64,000 bases of DNA from Haemonchus contortus (GCA_000469685.2 LS997563.1:21088687-21152686), one strand, 5' to 3'. Positions 46,528 through 57,585 are shown, counted from the first letter of the stretch. Notes: a model not told the origin generated them from the sequence alone. Translations and numbers: made by a program.

Positions 46528-46636
46528 ATGGAGGTCAGTTTACCTGATTACACTGGTCTTCAGAAAGTCACTTTTTTAGGTCAAGAGAAGTGGAACACAA
46601 TTTTTCGTAAAAAGATGGATGATCTTGATTCCAACG
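46528..46636 (+). CDS. Possible exon encoding half an EF-hand
   Basis: An ATG at 46,528 opens MEVSLPDYTGLQKV, then LGQEKWNTIFRKKMDDLDSN, ending at a good donor (g/gtgagc) in phase 1. The end reads as the entering helix and first half of a calcium-binding loop (D-L-D-S-N-[G]). An alternative acceptor 'cttttttag' at 46,580 would make it an internal exon. I found no downstream exon completing the loop, so the call is tentative. Confidence 0.3.
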
Positions 46637-47049
46637 GTGAGCATCCACTTTTTTTTATTTTAACAAGTTTTTGTGGTTACTACGAGCTCGCTTAAGTGGA
46701 GAAATTTGAAAATATATCAATTTCTGTTTTCTAAGAAAGCCCATGTAGACGTTTTCGCACCACGTCTTTTCGCAACGTCTCTTGGCGTCCTTCGAATCAT
46801 AGAAACGTGTTTCTTTTGAAATATTTACAATTTTTTGGTTATTTAAGTGTATCGCTCTGCTACTCTCTGTTACTAAAAATTACAGCAATGTCAGATGAGA
46901 AGTATTGTGAAAGTCTCCATAAACGGAAATATTCAAAGTTGAAGACATGTTGTTTCAGACGTTTCGTTGATTGTTGTGGGTTTTTTGCTGCGAAACCCGC
47001 TATGCTCACGTGATCTAAACGTAAAGGCCGCATAGTAACGATGGGATAG

Positions 47050-47150
47050 AAGGATTGGTTAGCCTAGACGTGTATCAATCTGGGATTTGATCCTTGAATC
47101 ATGCGTATTCGATAATGTTCCACTCGCCGTTACACCACCTAGGCCCATGC
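47050..47150 (-). repeat. tRNA-derived SINE family S, copy 4 (fragment)
   Basis: Only the head half is present: 'ggattggttagcctagacg' through 'atctgggatttgatcc' to 'gttccactcgcc', matching 40,335-40,410. Family H copy 5 follows directly. Confidence 0.5.
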
Positions 47151-47154
47151 TCTC

Positions 47155-47285
47155 TCATATATAAAGCAGAAACTTGGTGTGCCGGGTAAAAAATTTGTCT
47201 GTTTATCGGTGTGTCGGTGTATCGGTGTGTCGGTTTGTCGATTTGTCCGCCCGTAAAACTTATGATTACGATGAAGGTAGTGATA
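47155..47285 (+). repeat. Family H end with GTCGGT-type microsatellite, copy 5
   Basis: 'tatataaagcagaaacttgg' precedes an interrupted series of TCGGTGTG/TCGGTTTG units and 'gtccgcccgtaaaac', as in copy 4. A further short end ('tatataaggcagtaacttgg') recurs at 47,321, so two ends lie in tandem. Confidence 0.65.
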
Positions 47286-47484
47286 TGGAAAGCTAGCTAT
47301 ATTCAACACTTCCTTCTTATATATAAGGCAGTAACTTGGTGGGTAGGTTAATGGACTAGAGTGAGTACACCGTGGAGTGAAATGGATATTTCTGTGATTT
47401 TGTAAGTCCTTGTGCTATGTATGCCTTGACAAAGATCCGAGGTGATAATGAAGTCGGGGGACCTACGCTTTTTTTCGACGTGGT

Positions 47485-47740
47485 TTCAACATAAGGAGGT
47501 TAACCCATAGCTGTGCACATTAACGTTTCTCAGCTGAGAACATACAGTTTTTTTGATCTGGGCTGTAGGAAGGAAGGGGTACCGAGGTGAATGAGTCAAA
47601 TGAATATCCAACTCTTACTCCATCCTAGCTTTTTGCGCGAGTTAATCATCTAACCTCCACCCCGCCGCTACTCCCCTACTGAGGCTCAGCTTAAAACCAT
47701 ATTCTTTCGTCTAGAACCGGTTTAAGTATATGTTGGGTCG
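47485..47740 (+). repeat. Dispersed module D, copy 3 (longest)
   Basis: It aligns with 12,830-13,045 inverted and 1-175 direct. A C16 tract follows at 47,788-47,803. No coding potential is seen. Module D and family H are neighbours both here and at 13.0 kb, so they may be parts of one larger element. Confidence 0.6.
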
Positions 47741-48204
47741 GCTTCCCCTTCTCTGCAGACCAGCCCTCAGTGTTCGATAAAAACAATGCCCCCCCCCCCC
47801 CCCTCCCTAACTACACTTTCTAACTACTTGGTAAAAGTAGGGAATGAAGCCGGCATAAGCCGGGCCACCCGACTGGCACAAACATCTTACATTGTTTATG
47901 CAAAAGTCATCCACTCAGTAATATTATTCACATGTTCGGGGAATGAGAAGTGCTTTCTTCAATTTCGCGTAGCAATACATACTTCGAACGATGTTCCAAT
48001 GGCATCTCGTACACTCCTTTATGTAAACCAAAGAATCCGTGTAGGTATGCATATGCATCTTTGTTTCAATGGTAGGCCACAATTCGATTTACGTTTAGTA
48101 TTGGCCTAATGGCTAACTTAGCAGATTCGAAAGTAAGCATTGAAGGTAGGCCTCTTTTTTTTTCTTCCTCCTTTTCCTTGGACTATCTTTTGAAAGAGCG
48201 GTGT

Positions 48205-48340
48205 GGTGGCAAGTGGGACTTCACCGCGCATTGCCACGGGTTTTCGTATCCTAGATCAAGATCCACCCAGGCCAATCGACCTCCTATGCCTCCATGATAG
48301 ATCAACTGGCACCAGAATCGTCGAGAGGACTTGTTTAGCG
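48205..48340 (+). repeat. tRNA-derived SINE family S, copy 5
   Basis: The head 'gtggcaagtgggacttcacc' is followed by a decayed B box, 'gatccacccaggccaat', and 'ggcaccagaatcgtcgag', in the same order as copy 2 on its minus strand. Confidence 0.5.
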
Positions 48341-48689
48341 GCTGGCCGCTATGGCAAGCTATTGTATAAGCACCCTAGAGGAGTGGGCATCCTTCAGGCG
48401 AAATTGATTATTCCATCAAGGCTACAATCTCCGAGCTTCATCTCTCGAAAGAATAAGTCGTAATTCCGCAGTATGACATGCGGTAGGAACATCTTCCCTT
48501 CCAGACTGAATTCCATTTTTCAATGAATGGAGAGAGACAGCTATCATCACGGGGATCACTGATACCGCATATGGGGATCACTTCACATCCCTTGCTAGTT
48601 TACGGCAAGATTCCATTATTGCAGTTTTAAAACTGCAATTTTGAACTGCAAACACTCTGCTCCTTGACTATAGTCACGAGAGTGTCACT

Positions 48690-50520
48690 AAATCAGAAAG
48701 TCTGCAATTAGCCAAGAGTTGTCTTGGTATCTCGGCTACTGGTAAACTACCGCCCAAAGTTGGGCAGCTAACCAGAGAAGCGAGAAATGGAGAACTGGAA
48801 GAGAGAATAGTAGAAGTTCTAGCTGAAGCCGCCGAGATCAGGGAGAGCACTCGAGAGCCCCGCCAGGGCTTCGCTAATCACAAGACCAAAATAACTTCTC
48901 TTCGTTGCCTTGACGGAACAGTTGCTACATCTTAAATGCTTCCGCTCGGATCACTTCGACATCACTTCTACATATATGCCCAAATAATATTGAGCAGGAT
49001 GGATATGCCATTCCTTCGGCTATGCTTTTTGAAATTCGACATGACGCAAGGTCGATGAAAAATAGTATGGAACCAGGTCCCAGCAGGATTGAACCAAAAC
49101 ATCTGAAAGCCTTCTACCAGTTATCGTCAAAACATGGCTAGGATCTTCACGCAGCACCTGTTGGAATGCACTGCGCTCATGTTGAGAACTAACAAAACTG
49201 TATGTCTGTATATGAAAGCAGATGCAGCGATACTACCAATGATCGCTAGATTTGCCCACTGCCTGTAATTAACAAGCTTTACAATTAACCTAAACAGCAT
49301 CGACAGAATACTTATTGAAGCATAGCCATACGAGCAACCACTGCTTCGGAAAGCGATTGGTACTATCGACAAAATCCACAACGCACAAGATTCATTGGAT
49401 TGCCGCGAGAGTACAGGGTACCATCATGTCCTACGTTCATCGATGGAGAAAGCCTTCGATACCGTCCAGGCAGAGGGGGTAATCGAAGCCCTAGGCAACC
49501 ACGATGTCCCTACTCAATATATAAAGAGCTCTAAAGAGCTCCTTCGTGAGCTCTAAAGAAATTCTCGAACATTATTTCGCCATTCTATAGAAAAGATCAT
49601 CAACGGAAAGAGAGAGGTTCGACAGAGCGACCATCTCGCTCAAACTCATCAGTGCCGCTCTCGAGAACATCATGCGTCATATGGAATGGGAACGCGTGAG
49701 GGTGAAGGTCGACGACCGCTTCTTACATCACCTCCGTTTTGCAAATGGCATCGTGTTTATAACACCGAACATCAAGCAGGTCAAATGCTGACCGGATACG
49801 GCAATGCATGGGGAAAGACCGGCTCGTTTGAACACAACGAAGACGGAGTTCATGAGAGGCGGATTGGTCCCTAATGCTCCTATCACGCCGAATGGAGCGA
49901 ACATCTCTGAATGCTCAAGCCGATAGGTCAATATGATGAACGATCCAGCTCTGGAGCTGAGCTAAGGGAAACGCGCGTCGTAAAAGATATCAGAGGACAT
50001 TCAGGAAGTTGTGAGGAAGGCAAAGAAAATCCAGCTCTGTGCTCAATTTCCAACGCTGCATCCCATCCCTTTTGATGACGCCTCAAAGACTTTGACTTTA
50101 CGAATGCAGGATGAACATGCTGTCAGTGTTAGTCAACGCTCTTTAGAAAAGACGATGCTCGGAATTTTCCTATACACAATGCTCGGAATTCCCCATACAC
50201 GCAAGTGCAGAGGAATCGAATCTCATCAAATGAAGATCAGGGATAGATTACGCCAAGAAATCGAAAATGGGGTGGGCCAGGTATGTTACGCGATAGGGAA
50301 TAACCGTTGGACGAGGGCCGTTACTGACTGGATTCCCCGGGGAGTCAAACGAACACCAGAACGGCCGCTAATGCAATGCTGAGACTTCTTCACGGGCGCT
50401 CTGAACGAAAGGAATGCTGAGCCCCGTGTCCCTGAAGCGAGGACGATATGCTGGACCACTCTGGCGGATGAAATGGAGACGTCACTAGAGTACGCGTGAG
50501 GAAATCGATGATCAATAGGG
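48690..50520 (+). pseudogene. RTE-type reverse transcriptase, decayed fragment 3
   Basis: Plus-strand RTE pieces in order are the linker EVLAEAAEIRES (48,815), KAFDTVQAEGVIEALGN (49,450, motif A), a piece matching the LRFADDI motif-C region as HLRFANGIVFITPNI (49,730) and LRMQDEHAVSV (50,100). The C-terminal NNRWTRAVTDWIPRGVKRT (50,300) follows. The YADD-equivalent D is mutated to N and frames shift repeatedly. The endonuclease domain is absent. It is clearly dead but longer and better ordered than the copies at 8-12 kb. Confidence 0.75.
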
Positions 50521-52291
50521 CAACAGGTTACTCAGGTGATTATTTCTGTAACATGGTTACCCAAGAATCAGGCTCTAACGTGGGACTAAATAGACTAAGG
50601 GTAGCTAGCAAGGCTATCCAATGGTGGTTAAGGGGTTGTTTGTTACAGGCGGCTCGGAATCGCCTCGAAAGTACAGAAGAACCTAAACAACAAAATTAGA
50701 CAAACCTTACTTGCGGCGGTTGCGTCGCGGCCTTCACACTGGAGCACCTTATTTTGGAGTGCCTGGACACTGGGTGCGGTTATGGACATCACGCACTTCG
50801 GTCGAGACTATTTAATTAGTTGTGATGATTACATTTTCATTGTTTTGTCTTCATGTCGTTATCAGGCAGCAAAAGATAAAAAGCAGAGGATAATGGGAAC
50901 ACTAAGAAGTTAAAGCATTCAAGAAAAATCTGCAGCGTCGCGGAATAGTTTACAGGGCTATAAACCGCGGGCTTACTTTTTTTATCGTGCAAAAATTCAA
51001 CACTTACTAGTTACACCGGAGAGTTCCCTTGTGAGAAAACTAATTTTTATATTTTAGTTTTTACTGTTGTTATCCTCTCCAATAAAGAACCTTTAGCTTG
51101 CTGCATATATATGCGGGCAGCGCATAGAGTTTCCACACCTGATTGAGATCGCCTCGCTCGCCTTCGAGCATAGCCCTTGCTTTTTTTACCACATGATCAG
51201 CATTTCTGTTTCTGTAGTCGCTGGCGCTTGTACAAAAGCGTACGGCTCAAATTTAAACATCTCCTTAACCTGGAGACCGTCATTCATGACCTCTTCTGAT
51301 TGCATGGGGAACAAACTTTCATTAAAAACATCCACATATATCCAGCATAACAGGGCAGATGCAATATAAAAGCATTTAAGCAACTTAAGACGCACATATC
51401 ATACCGCATCTGATACTGATGTATATGAACTTTCAGTCAACAAGTTCGGTTTAGATGAAAAGTCTGATACCACATCAACCCTAACGATAATTGCGAAAAT
51501 TGCTTAGAAAGTTGGTAACATTACACAGCTAAACAAATGTATCCCGTCTTTGTTTTTTAATGACCTTCAACCTTCCAACCTGGTTCCAATCTCTTTCACC
51601 GTTACCCTGATCAAACTATTACCTAATTGTGCGTTTCGGTTTGGGGCGGGGAAAAAGCCGTGGTATCGTACGAGTAGAGGTCTCACAACGAATCCAGGCG
51701 GCGAGTTGACAACATCGGACCGACGACGAGGAAGAGCCGAGAGAGGTCATTCAAGGACGGACGCCACGGAGGCGCAGCCAGCTGTAACAGCTAGCTGTAA
51801 TTATATGTATCATGCGTATGTACATCATTCCTTCGCAGCGAGATTTCATATGTTGGACCAGTTGACCTACGATAGTTCAAGGGTTCTTTCAGGTCCAAAA
51901 TTGAAGTCAGACTACGTTACGCACTCACGCACTTCGATACTATAAGCGCCCTCTATTGCTGGATAAATTTCAAATTCTGAGCTCATTCTCCTTTACCATG
52001 TGCAAGAAATACTCATGCAGTGCTCTCCCTACCCATCACTGAATAGTGCTGAGCCTTCGTTTTTGAGAGCATGAAGTTAACTGATAGGACGTTCATGAAA
52101 GTGCTAAGGCAAACCGCTATGAAAGGAAAAAATATGCATGAAACTTCACTTCAGAGGTAACTACTACTTTGCTGTACATAACAATTGAACTTGATGAATT
52201 ATTTTGCTTGACAAGCCTTGATACTCGAAATAAGTCCTCAAAGTAACCTATCAGTCCCAGAGTTCAGACTCCGCACAAAAATTTTGAGAAT
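50521..52291. other. No recognisable feature
   Basis: The 131-codon frame at 51,550-51,945 has no known motif and no supporting splice or poly(A) signals. Confidence 0.3.
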
Positions 52292-52693
52292 AAATTTCGG
52301 CACTATTTACCCTTTACTGCCCCACCTTGTCGAGAATGGGCTGGATTTCTACCGAATTTTTTCAAAGAAGATCAAACCGTCTAGAAACTTGCCTACAGGG
52401 GTAATTTGACTCGTAGAACACGATTATTGCATCCATTTGTCATGGAGATGCCTAGCGCTTGCGCTACAGGCGCCTGCGCCAAATCGCTGGGTCACCGATC
52501 CTTCTGAAAACTTGCCCCTAACTAGTGTCCCAGGCGTTTTCATGATGAGTGGATGCGATATTCATGTTCTACGGGTCAAATTACCCCTCTAGGCAAGTTT
52601 CTAGCCGGTTTCATCTTCTTTGAAAAAATTCGATAGAAATCCAGCCCTTTCTCGACAGAGTGGGGCAGTAAAGGGTAAATAGTGCCTAAATTT
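52292..52693. repeat. Foldback MITE-like element, ~165-bp arms
   Basis: The left arm 52,292-52,455 and right arm 52,530-52,693 are inverted copies with roughly a dozen mismatches ('actatttaccctttactgcc', 'ggctggatttct', 'aaacttgcct...ggggtaatttgac'). The loop is rich in GGCGCC-like palindromes, as in the centre of the 30-kb foldback. No coding content or clear target duplication. Confidence 0.75.
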
Positions 52694-53629
52694 CATATAA
52701 AGAAGCATGAATTTTACATTAAGAAGCAATTATTTCCCACTTTTCACGAAGTACAGAATGGCATAGTCTACGTATTTCATCTCTTCATTTTTGCATGAGT
52801 TGTTTTGATTTATCACTTCGAAGCTCTCGCCTTCTTCACCATCTTATTGGGATCTCTATGCCAATGGCCAGGTGTTTGATGCGATTTTGGGAAGCACTCT
52901 GAAGAAAAACCTTTTCGTAAGGTGATCGAAAAAATTTTAATTCTACCAAGAACCGAACTAAACTGGATTGATTTTGTTGGATTATTTTGACATGGATTAC
53001 AAAGAAAATTTTGAAACATATTCTTTCATCGAGGCTGCCATGTTTTTTCCTTTTCAGGCATTTTCCACCGCCACAGAAATCGGATTTCCCCTCCCCCCCC
53101 CCGTCCCCCCCCCCCAAAGAACTGTTTTACAGACTCGAATATTGAATAGTCATGCATAAATAGGCTTCAAAAGAAAGATCTGAAGGTACAGCTCACGAAA
53201 AAAGGCTTCCGAGGTTGCTAACTCATTAGAGGCGGTCCTGCGGTCTCCAAGTATGCGATATTTCGCGCTGTTGGCTCAGAAACGGCCTAGACAGGGCACA
53301 TTAAGGTTCAAAGGCCGGCTTAGCCTGCTTCCACACTCAAAGGCAACGAGTTCAACAACGTTGCGTTAGTTTCATCATTCCGAAAGGACACCCATGTTGG
53401 AAAATTAAACAACAGTTATGACCCATGGCGACAAATATAGGAAATTTTAGGCATTTTTTAGCGATTGCAGCTAGCTCTTACCTTAATTGAAAATTTGCAT
53501 GCAGATCAAAATGAAATTGGCTTTGTCCACTGAGAGCATCGAGCATTATTGGAGGGAGAGGGTTTAGAAAGGCGCTTCGACGGGAATTAAAGCCTATAAT
53601 GTATAACGAGCTAATCTGTGCGCTAGTGT
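52694..53629. other. Non-coding; poly(C) tracts
   Basis: It contains C10 and C12 homopolymers around 53,093-53,115. No gene or terminal repeat is recognised. Confidence 0.35.
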
Positions 53630-53745
53630 GGGCCTGTGTCCTTGTGTGTTCGTGTGGGTGTGTCTTTGTGTCTGTGTGACCGACAATTCGAAGTTCCTGT
53701 TCCCCTGGACCGGCAGCAGTTCTGATAGGAGTACAGGCCACAGAA
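53630..53745 (-). repeat. Family H end and start of one satellite unit, copy 6
   Basis: A GTGTGTC-rich microsatellite (53,632-53,680) is followed by 'ttcctgttcccctgga' and 'gataggagtacaggc', the inverse of the 127-bp unit landmarks. The orientation matches copy 3. Confidence 0.5.
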
Positions 53746-53859
53746 TGCTATTCAACGTTGTTCAGTTCTCCCTTCCAAACTCGACATGTCGATAAAGAAT
53801 AAGTTGTTAACATTCAAAAGCATGTAATAAAGTAAGTAAGTAAGAATCGCACGGTTCAC

Positions 53860-54030
53860 TGTTAGAATCGAACCCATTTTTCGGCGGCTCGCCACGGCAA
53901 GTCATTGTGCAGGCCCCACTCTCATCCAATACGCCACTACGACTGTGAATGGAAGTCGGATGCGGGGCGCATCAGTTAGACGAATGATTAATGATTAATG
54001 ATGATGATTGATGATTAACGCCCCGAAACT
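53860..54030 (+). repeat. tRNA-derived SINE family S, copy 6, with tail
   Basis: The body end ('caagtcattgtgcaggcc', 'aatacgccactacgactgtg', 'aatggaagtcggatgcgggg') is followed by an (ATTAATG/ATG)n tail and 'ttaacgccccgaaac'. Copy 7 shows the same GGGGCGTTAA junction inverted, which marks the SINE 3' end. Confidence 0.6.
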
Positions 54031-54249
54031 TTATTCTTTTATCCTTTACGGCACTGATGCCAGGAAGTGCCAGAAATTTCTGACAGGGGAAACGGACGGT
54101 GTATTTGAACTAATACATTTTGTCAAATTCAATCGGGTCAAAACCATCGTTTGGAAAAAATTGTGCAGCCACACTCACAATAAACTGGTTGTTTCTTTCA
54201 TCGTTTGAGATTCAGCGAGTTTTTCAAAAGTTAAGGTAGGTCAGAATAG

Positions 54250-54255
54250 TTTATT
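54250..54255 (-). terminator. Poly(A) signal for the gene at 54,435
   Basis: AATAAA on the minus strand about 180 nt past the stop, similar to paralogue A. Confidence 0.55.
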
Positions 54256-54434
54256 GAACCCGATGGTCATAAAATGAGACCCATGAAATGTTGCCACAAA
54301 TGCTTTGCGATCAATGAAGATGATAAGCACGGAAACGATGACGATATCCGCCACTGCTCGATCCCTGGAAATTACTCAGCACTTTTCTTGCTTCCGCAGC
54401 ATTCTCTAATAAAACTACTTGATACGTTGCATTT

Positions 54435-54785
54435 TTAGCCTACCATGTCACCACCAGGTGCTGGTCCTGGTGGAGGAGGTGGAGGAAGAGCTCCTCCGTG
54501 GTCTGCTGGCGCTGATGGAGCAGGTGGCGGTGGTGGAGGGGGAGGAGGAGGAGGAGCAGCAGCAGCTCCCTGGTCAGCAGCAGGTGGTGGTGGTGGAGGA
54601 GCTGCTTCTTGGCCTGCAGCTGGAGGAGGAGCTTGCGTTCCAGCATCGCTGTTGTATCCTTGCTGATCTCCACCATCGGAGGAGATTGGTGGTGGAGCAG
54701 GCTGCACCATTTCAGCAGCCTCGTAGCCCGATGGTAATCCGGCCAACGCAGCACCAGCAATAGCAAGAAGAACAATCAAGTGCAT
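54435..54785 (-). CDS. Secreted polyproline protein, paralogue B
   Basis: This 116-residue single-exon protein has a signal peptide MHLIVLLAIAGAALA (cut after ALA). The conserved paralogue segment follows immediately (SGYEAAEMVQPAPPPISSDGG, then DQQGYNSD). The rest is Pro/Ala-rich with runs of 6-11 prolines (about residues 65-90) and ends GGDMVG. Length and order match paralogue A; only the low-complexity part diverged (PA/PV repeats against polyproline). The ATG follows a 'ttatgttcag' acceptor, with a TATA box ~155 bp upstream and a poly(A) signal 180 nt downstream. Overlapping frames on the other strand are shadows of the GC-rich repeat. Extracellular role unknown. Confidence 0.8.
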   Translation of the reverse strand: MHLIVLLAIAGAALAGLPSGYEAAEMVQPAPPPISSDGGDQQGYNSDAGTQAPPPAAGQEAAPPPPPPAADQGAAAAPPPPPPPPPPPAPSAPADHGGALPPPPPPGPAPGGDMVG

Positions 54786-54937
54786 CTGAACATAAAGAAT
54801 TCAACACGTTGGTCTCCAGCTATGATTCAGCTCCACAATTGGAAAAAAGGGTATCGGAGCAGAAACGAAAAGTGCCTTTCAAAAATGAATGTAGTCTTGG
54901 TGTGTGGAGTTGAGTGAAGAACGCTGGCACGCTCTTG

Positions 54938-54948
54938 GTATTTATACT
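54938..54948 (-). promoter_or_regulatory. TATA box of secreted paralogue B
   Basis: GTATAAATACC, about 155 bp upstream of the start; the leader between contains a likely intron or SL acceptor ending at the ATG. Confidence 0.55.
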
Positions 54949-55339
54949 GAAGAGATTCGGTTTACCACAACTCCGAATTTCGATTTTGTAGGTTTTTGTG
55001 ACGAGTCGCGCACAGCACCACCAGTACCGAAAACACTTTACCGTATACAATAAAATTTTTATGATCCAATTTTCTCCAGTCCCAAGTTTTCAGATCGAAA
55101 TGAATTACTCACTAGCCAGCAATTTCTCACTTAGTCATTTACATGACCTTACAATAATACCTTTGACCCAAAGAGTTTTTATTCTCACTCTTTGATTACT
55201 TCGAATCAAACAACTTTACATAGCAGGCAAATGTCTGAGAATATGTCGTAGTGGGCATTGGGCATCCTTCGAATAGAATTACGTATGGTCTCGTGCTTCA
55301 TACACAGGAATGCTCAGAAACATATAGAGGTTGAGATGA

Positions 55340-55570
55340 TGATGTCTTGGGGCGTTAAACAATCCCATCTGAGGTGCGCCCACGCAGTCGACTCTCATTC
55401 AGAACCGTAGTGGCGTAGTGAATGCGTATGTGGTCAATACAATGGCTCGCGGTGGTCAGCCGATGTACAAGCCAGTGCTTTTATACTCCCAGACGAGTCT
55501 GGTACCAATTGATCTACCCCAGAGGGATGAAAGGATTGTTTGTCCCGGGAAGATATTGATTAGGAAGATG
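55340..55570 (-). repeat. tRNA-derived SINE family S, copy 7
   Basis: Plus reading: 'ggggcgttaaacaatcccatctgagg' (3' end), 'cgtagtggcgtagtgaatgcg', 'ccagtgcttttatactcccag' and 'ggtaccaattgatctacc'. It is cut off before the A-box head. Confidence 0.6.
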
Positions 55571-56640
55571 TGGCCTGCAAAGTGCTACTATAGGTTGGCA
55601 CAAAAGATGGGTACTCAATGTTATTTTAAACATTACGTAGCAGAGACTACGTCGAGTTTAAGGTCGACTTGAATTTCAGCAGTGATTTTCTACTCTAAAG
55701 GTTGTTTTTGGATAAAAGTTACGAATTCTTACAGCGGATTCGTAGATTGTTCCAGCCCCGCACTTTCTGTAATGCAGTAGGAGTCTATCTGGAGTAAAAT
55801 AATCTCAAGAAGTTGTTTCTGATGTGTACGGACTTTTCTGCGCTGGAAGAGTGAGGAACGAAACTGTCGCAAATGATCAAACTCATTCGAGGCTGGCTTG
55901 CCTAATGAGCGGTGGGTGCACTCCTTAAAAACAAACAATCAGAAGATGCGTGCCAATCAATTTGGAGGGGATCCTTCATAACACAGTTTCAAAAGCTCAC
56001 ACGTTACATAACTGCGTGATGACAATCTGTTCGAAAACGTTCTCAAAGCATGATCAGTTTGTTGCTGGTGCATCGGAAAATACTGCCTGCATTGCAAATC
56101 AGCGCTGTAACTTCAGCCACAGCCCGTCATTGATGACGCGAATAGAGTGCAGTTTGTTAACCTCCTTTCGTGGGTGTCATGGAAATTGATGAATGACCTT
56201 ACTTGCCATGAGAGTTGTGATTTCTGCATTGTACCAGCGCCACAAGATTGCAATCCGCTACTGTCACAGAAGGTCTACTAGTAAAAAACACCATAAAACC
56301 CAGTATTATCTTACAAATGCTTCACTATCATGAGATCGTGAAATTAATTATATCTTCATGAATAAGCTGACCACAGGGCTTCCTGACCAAGAAAGATCAG
56401 CTCTCTTCTGTGACATGGATCATATCCAGTTTTGAGAATTAGATTAGTGAGAGTCTCGAATATTTTGCTTATAGGAAAAGAGCCCAGTGAGTGGTAGATT
56501 AAAGTTCCAGCATTTCAGGGAATGAAAGGGACCTTCAAATTATGAATCATTCCAGCAATCAATCATGAAAATGCTCTCCTCCTTCATAGAGTCTGTATTG
56601 TATCAAAACGAGTACCGTATTTAACGATCAACTTTTCATT
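55571..56640. other. No recognisable feature
   Basis: A mariner-like end motif ('tataggttggcacaaaag') occurs near 55,587, but no matching inverse or transposase is visible. Confidence 0.3.
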
Positions 56641-56647
56641 CACGAAC

Positions 56648-56746
56648 TCGAGATTACTTTATTTTATCCGAACATAGCCGGCAATGAACGATGCGCGTAT
56701 GCATCGTTCATTGGCGGCTATGTTCGGATGAAATAAAGCAATCTCG
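56648..56746. repeat. Near-perfect hairpin, ~47-bp arms
   Basis: Arms 'cgagattactttatttta...' (from 56,648) and its inverse (to 56,746) meet at a 'cgcgta' turn, with very few mismatches. It lies ~120 bp outside the left Penelope arm. It may be a tiny foldback insertion; no target duplication was recognised. Confidence 0.7.
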
Positions 56747-56867
56747 TAATCTTTCCATAGGTTCCAATAATGTTCAAGTACAAAGAAAGGGAAAAATTTT
56801 GTTATATAGAGCATATGAATCATTTTCCAAGTACGGCTTTTTATGAACCTAGGCACAATTGAATTAC

Positions 56868-57585
56868 GAGTTTATTGCTTTCTTGAAGTCTTCAGTAGTC
56901 CTGTAAATGAGCTTCACTAGGCTGACGTTTCGGCGGAGTCGCCTTCTTCAGAGCCTGAAAAGATCATAACTGTTTGTGACTATTCTATCAAACGCCTCCA
57001 CTGCCCTCCCGCCCTCCCCCCCCCCCCCCTCTCCGAAGTTCGAGACACCCAGGACACGCAGGATTGAAGGAGAATCATTACCGTAGCTCTACCGATTACT
57101 CGAAACTAACCAGCAGCCGATTGTACCAATCGACGAGTGACAGCTGGGGTAGCACTTCAACCAACGTTTCTGCGGAAAGACCAACTTCATATAAGGCCGC
57201 AGCTCCAGCGTGACTGCGATGCATTCTTCACTACGGTTCATATTGGATCGGTGACCTGTATCCAAAATGCCTCGAGGGTTTTACGCAAGCATTGTTGCGA
57301 CTCATGTGCCATGACCTAAACGGTGACTTAGAAACGCCTCCGTTGTGCTTATGGATTCGGTGAATCCTGAAGGCAGTAGACTCTCTCAATCTCTTCATAC
57401 CACCTATGTGCTCCTTAATAGTTTTCATCACCACAGTCAAGGCAATCTTGTGGACCACCCCGAAGATGGTACAATCACCTTCCTTGCCAGCTGGGCAGAC
57501 CACACAGTCTGAGGTTGTACATAGGCGATCGTATAGCTCCGAACCAGGCGCTTTTTCAGATTAAAGAGTGGTACGTTTTCAATGG
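56868..57585 (-). pseudogene. Penelope-like element 3' end, GIY-YIG domain, left arm
   Basis: The minus strand reads VCPAGKEGDCTIFGVVHKI (GIY part), a damaged YIG region, KEHIGGMKRLRES and then a tail matching the right arm (PSRHFGYRSPIQ). This Cys-rich, single-strand-nicking GIY-YIG endonuclease follows the reverse transcriptase in Penelope-like retroelements; the RT itself is missing (5' truncation). The outer end holds a hammerhead-like motif. Frameshifts inactivate it. It is inverted relative to 59,570-60,300, which it matches along its whole length. Confidence 0.65.
56920..56955 (-). ncRNA. Hammerhead-like motif, left Penelope end
   Basis: The minus strand reads GGCT-CTGAAGAA-GGCG-ACTC-CGCC-GAAAC-GTC-AGCC. 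Stem I GGCT/AGCC, stem II GGCG/CGCC, core CTGANGA and GAAA, and a GUC cleavage-type triplet are all present. Stem III would be minimal and there is one extra A before stem II. Penelope-like elements are known to carry minimal hammerhead motifs. Activity here is inferred. Confidence 0.5.

Noticed and set aside
46807..47013. 68-aa frame with a hydrophobic start and a Cys-rich end
   Set aside because: Signal-like start is weak, the ATG context and splice sites are unconvincing, and no domain is seen.
54419..54763. Gly- and Glu/Leu-rich frames opposite secreted paralogue B
   Set aside because: Shadows of the polyproline codon repeats; the minus strand frame has the conserved segment.
55587..55938. 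Mariner-like end 'ataggttggcacaaaag' near a 69-codon minus frame
   Set aside because: No inverse partner and no transposase motif nearby.
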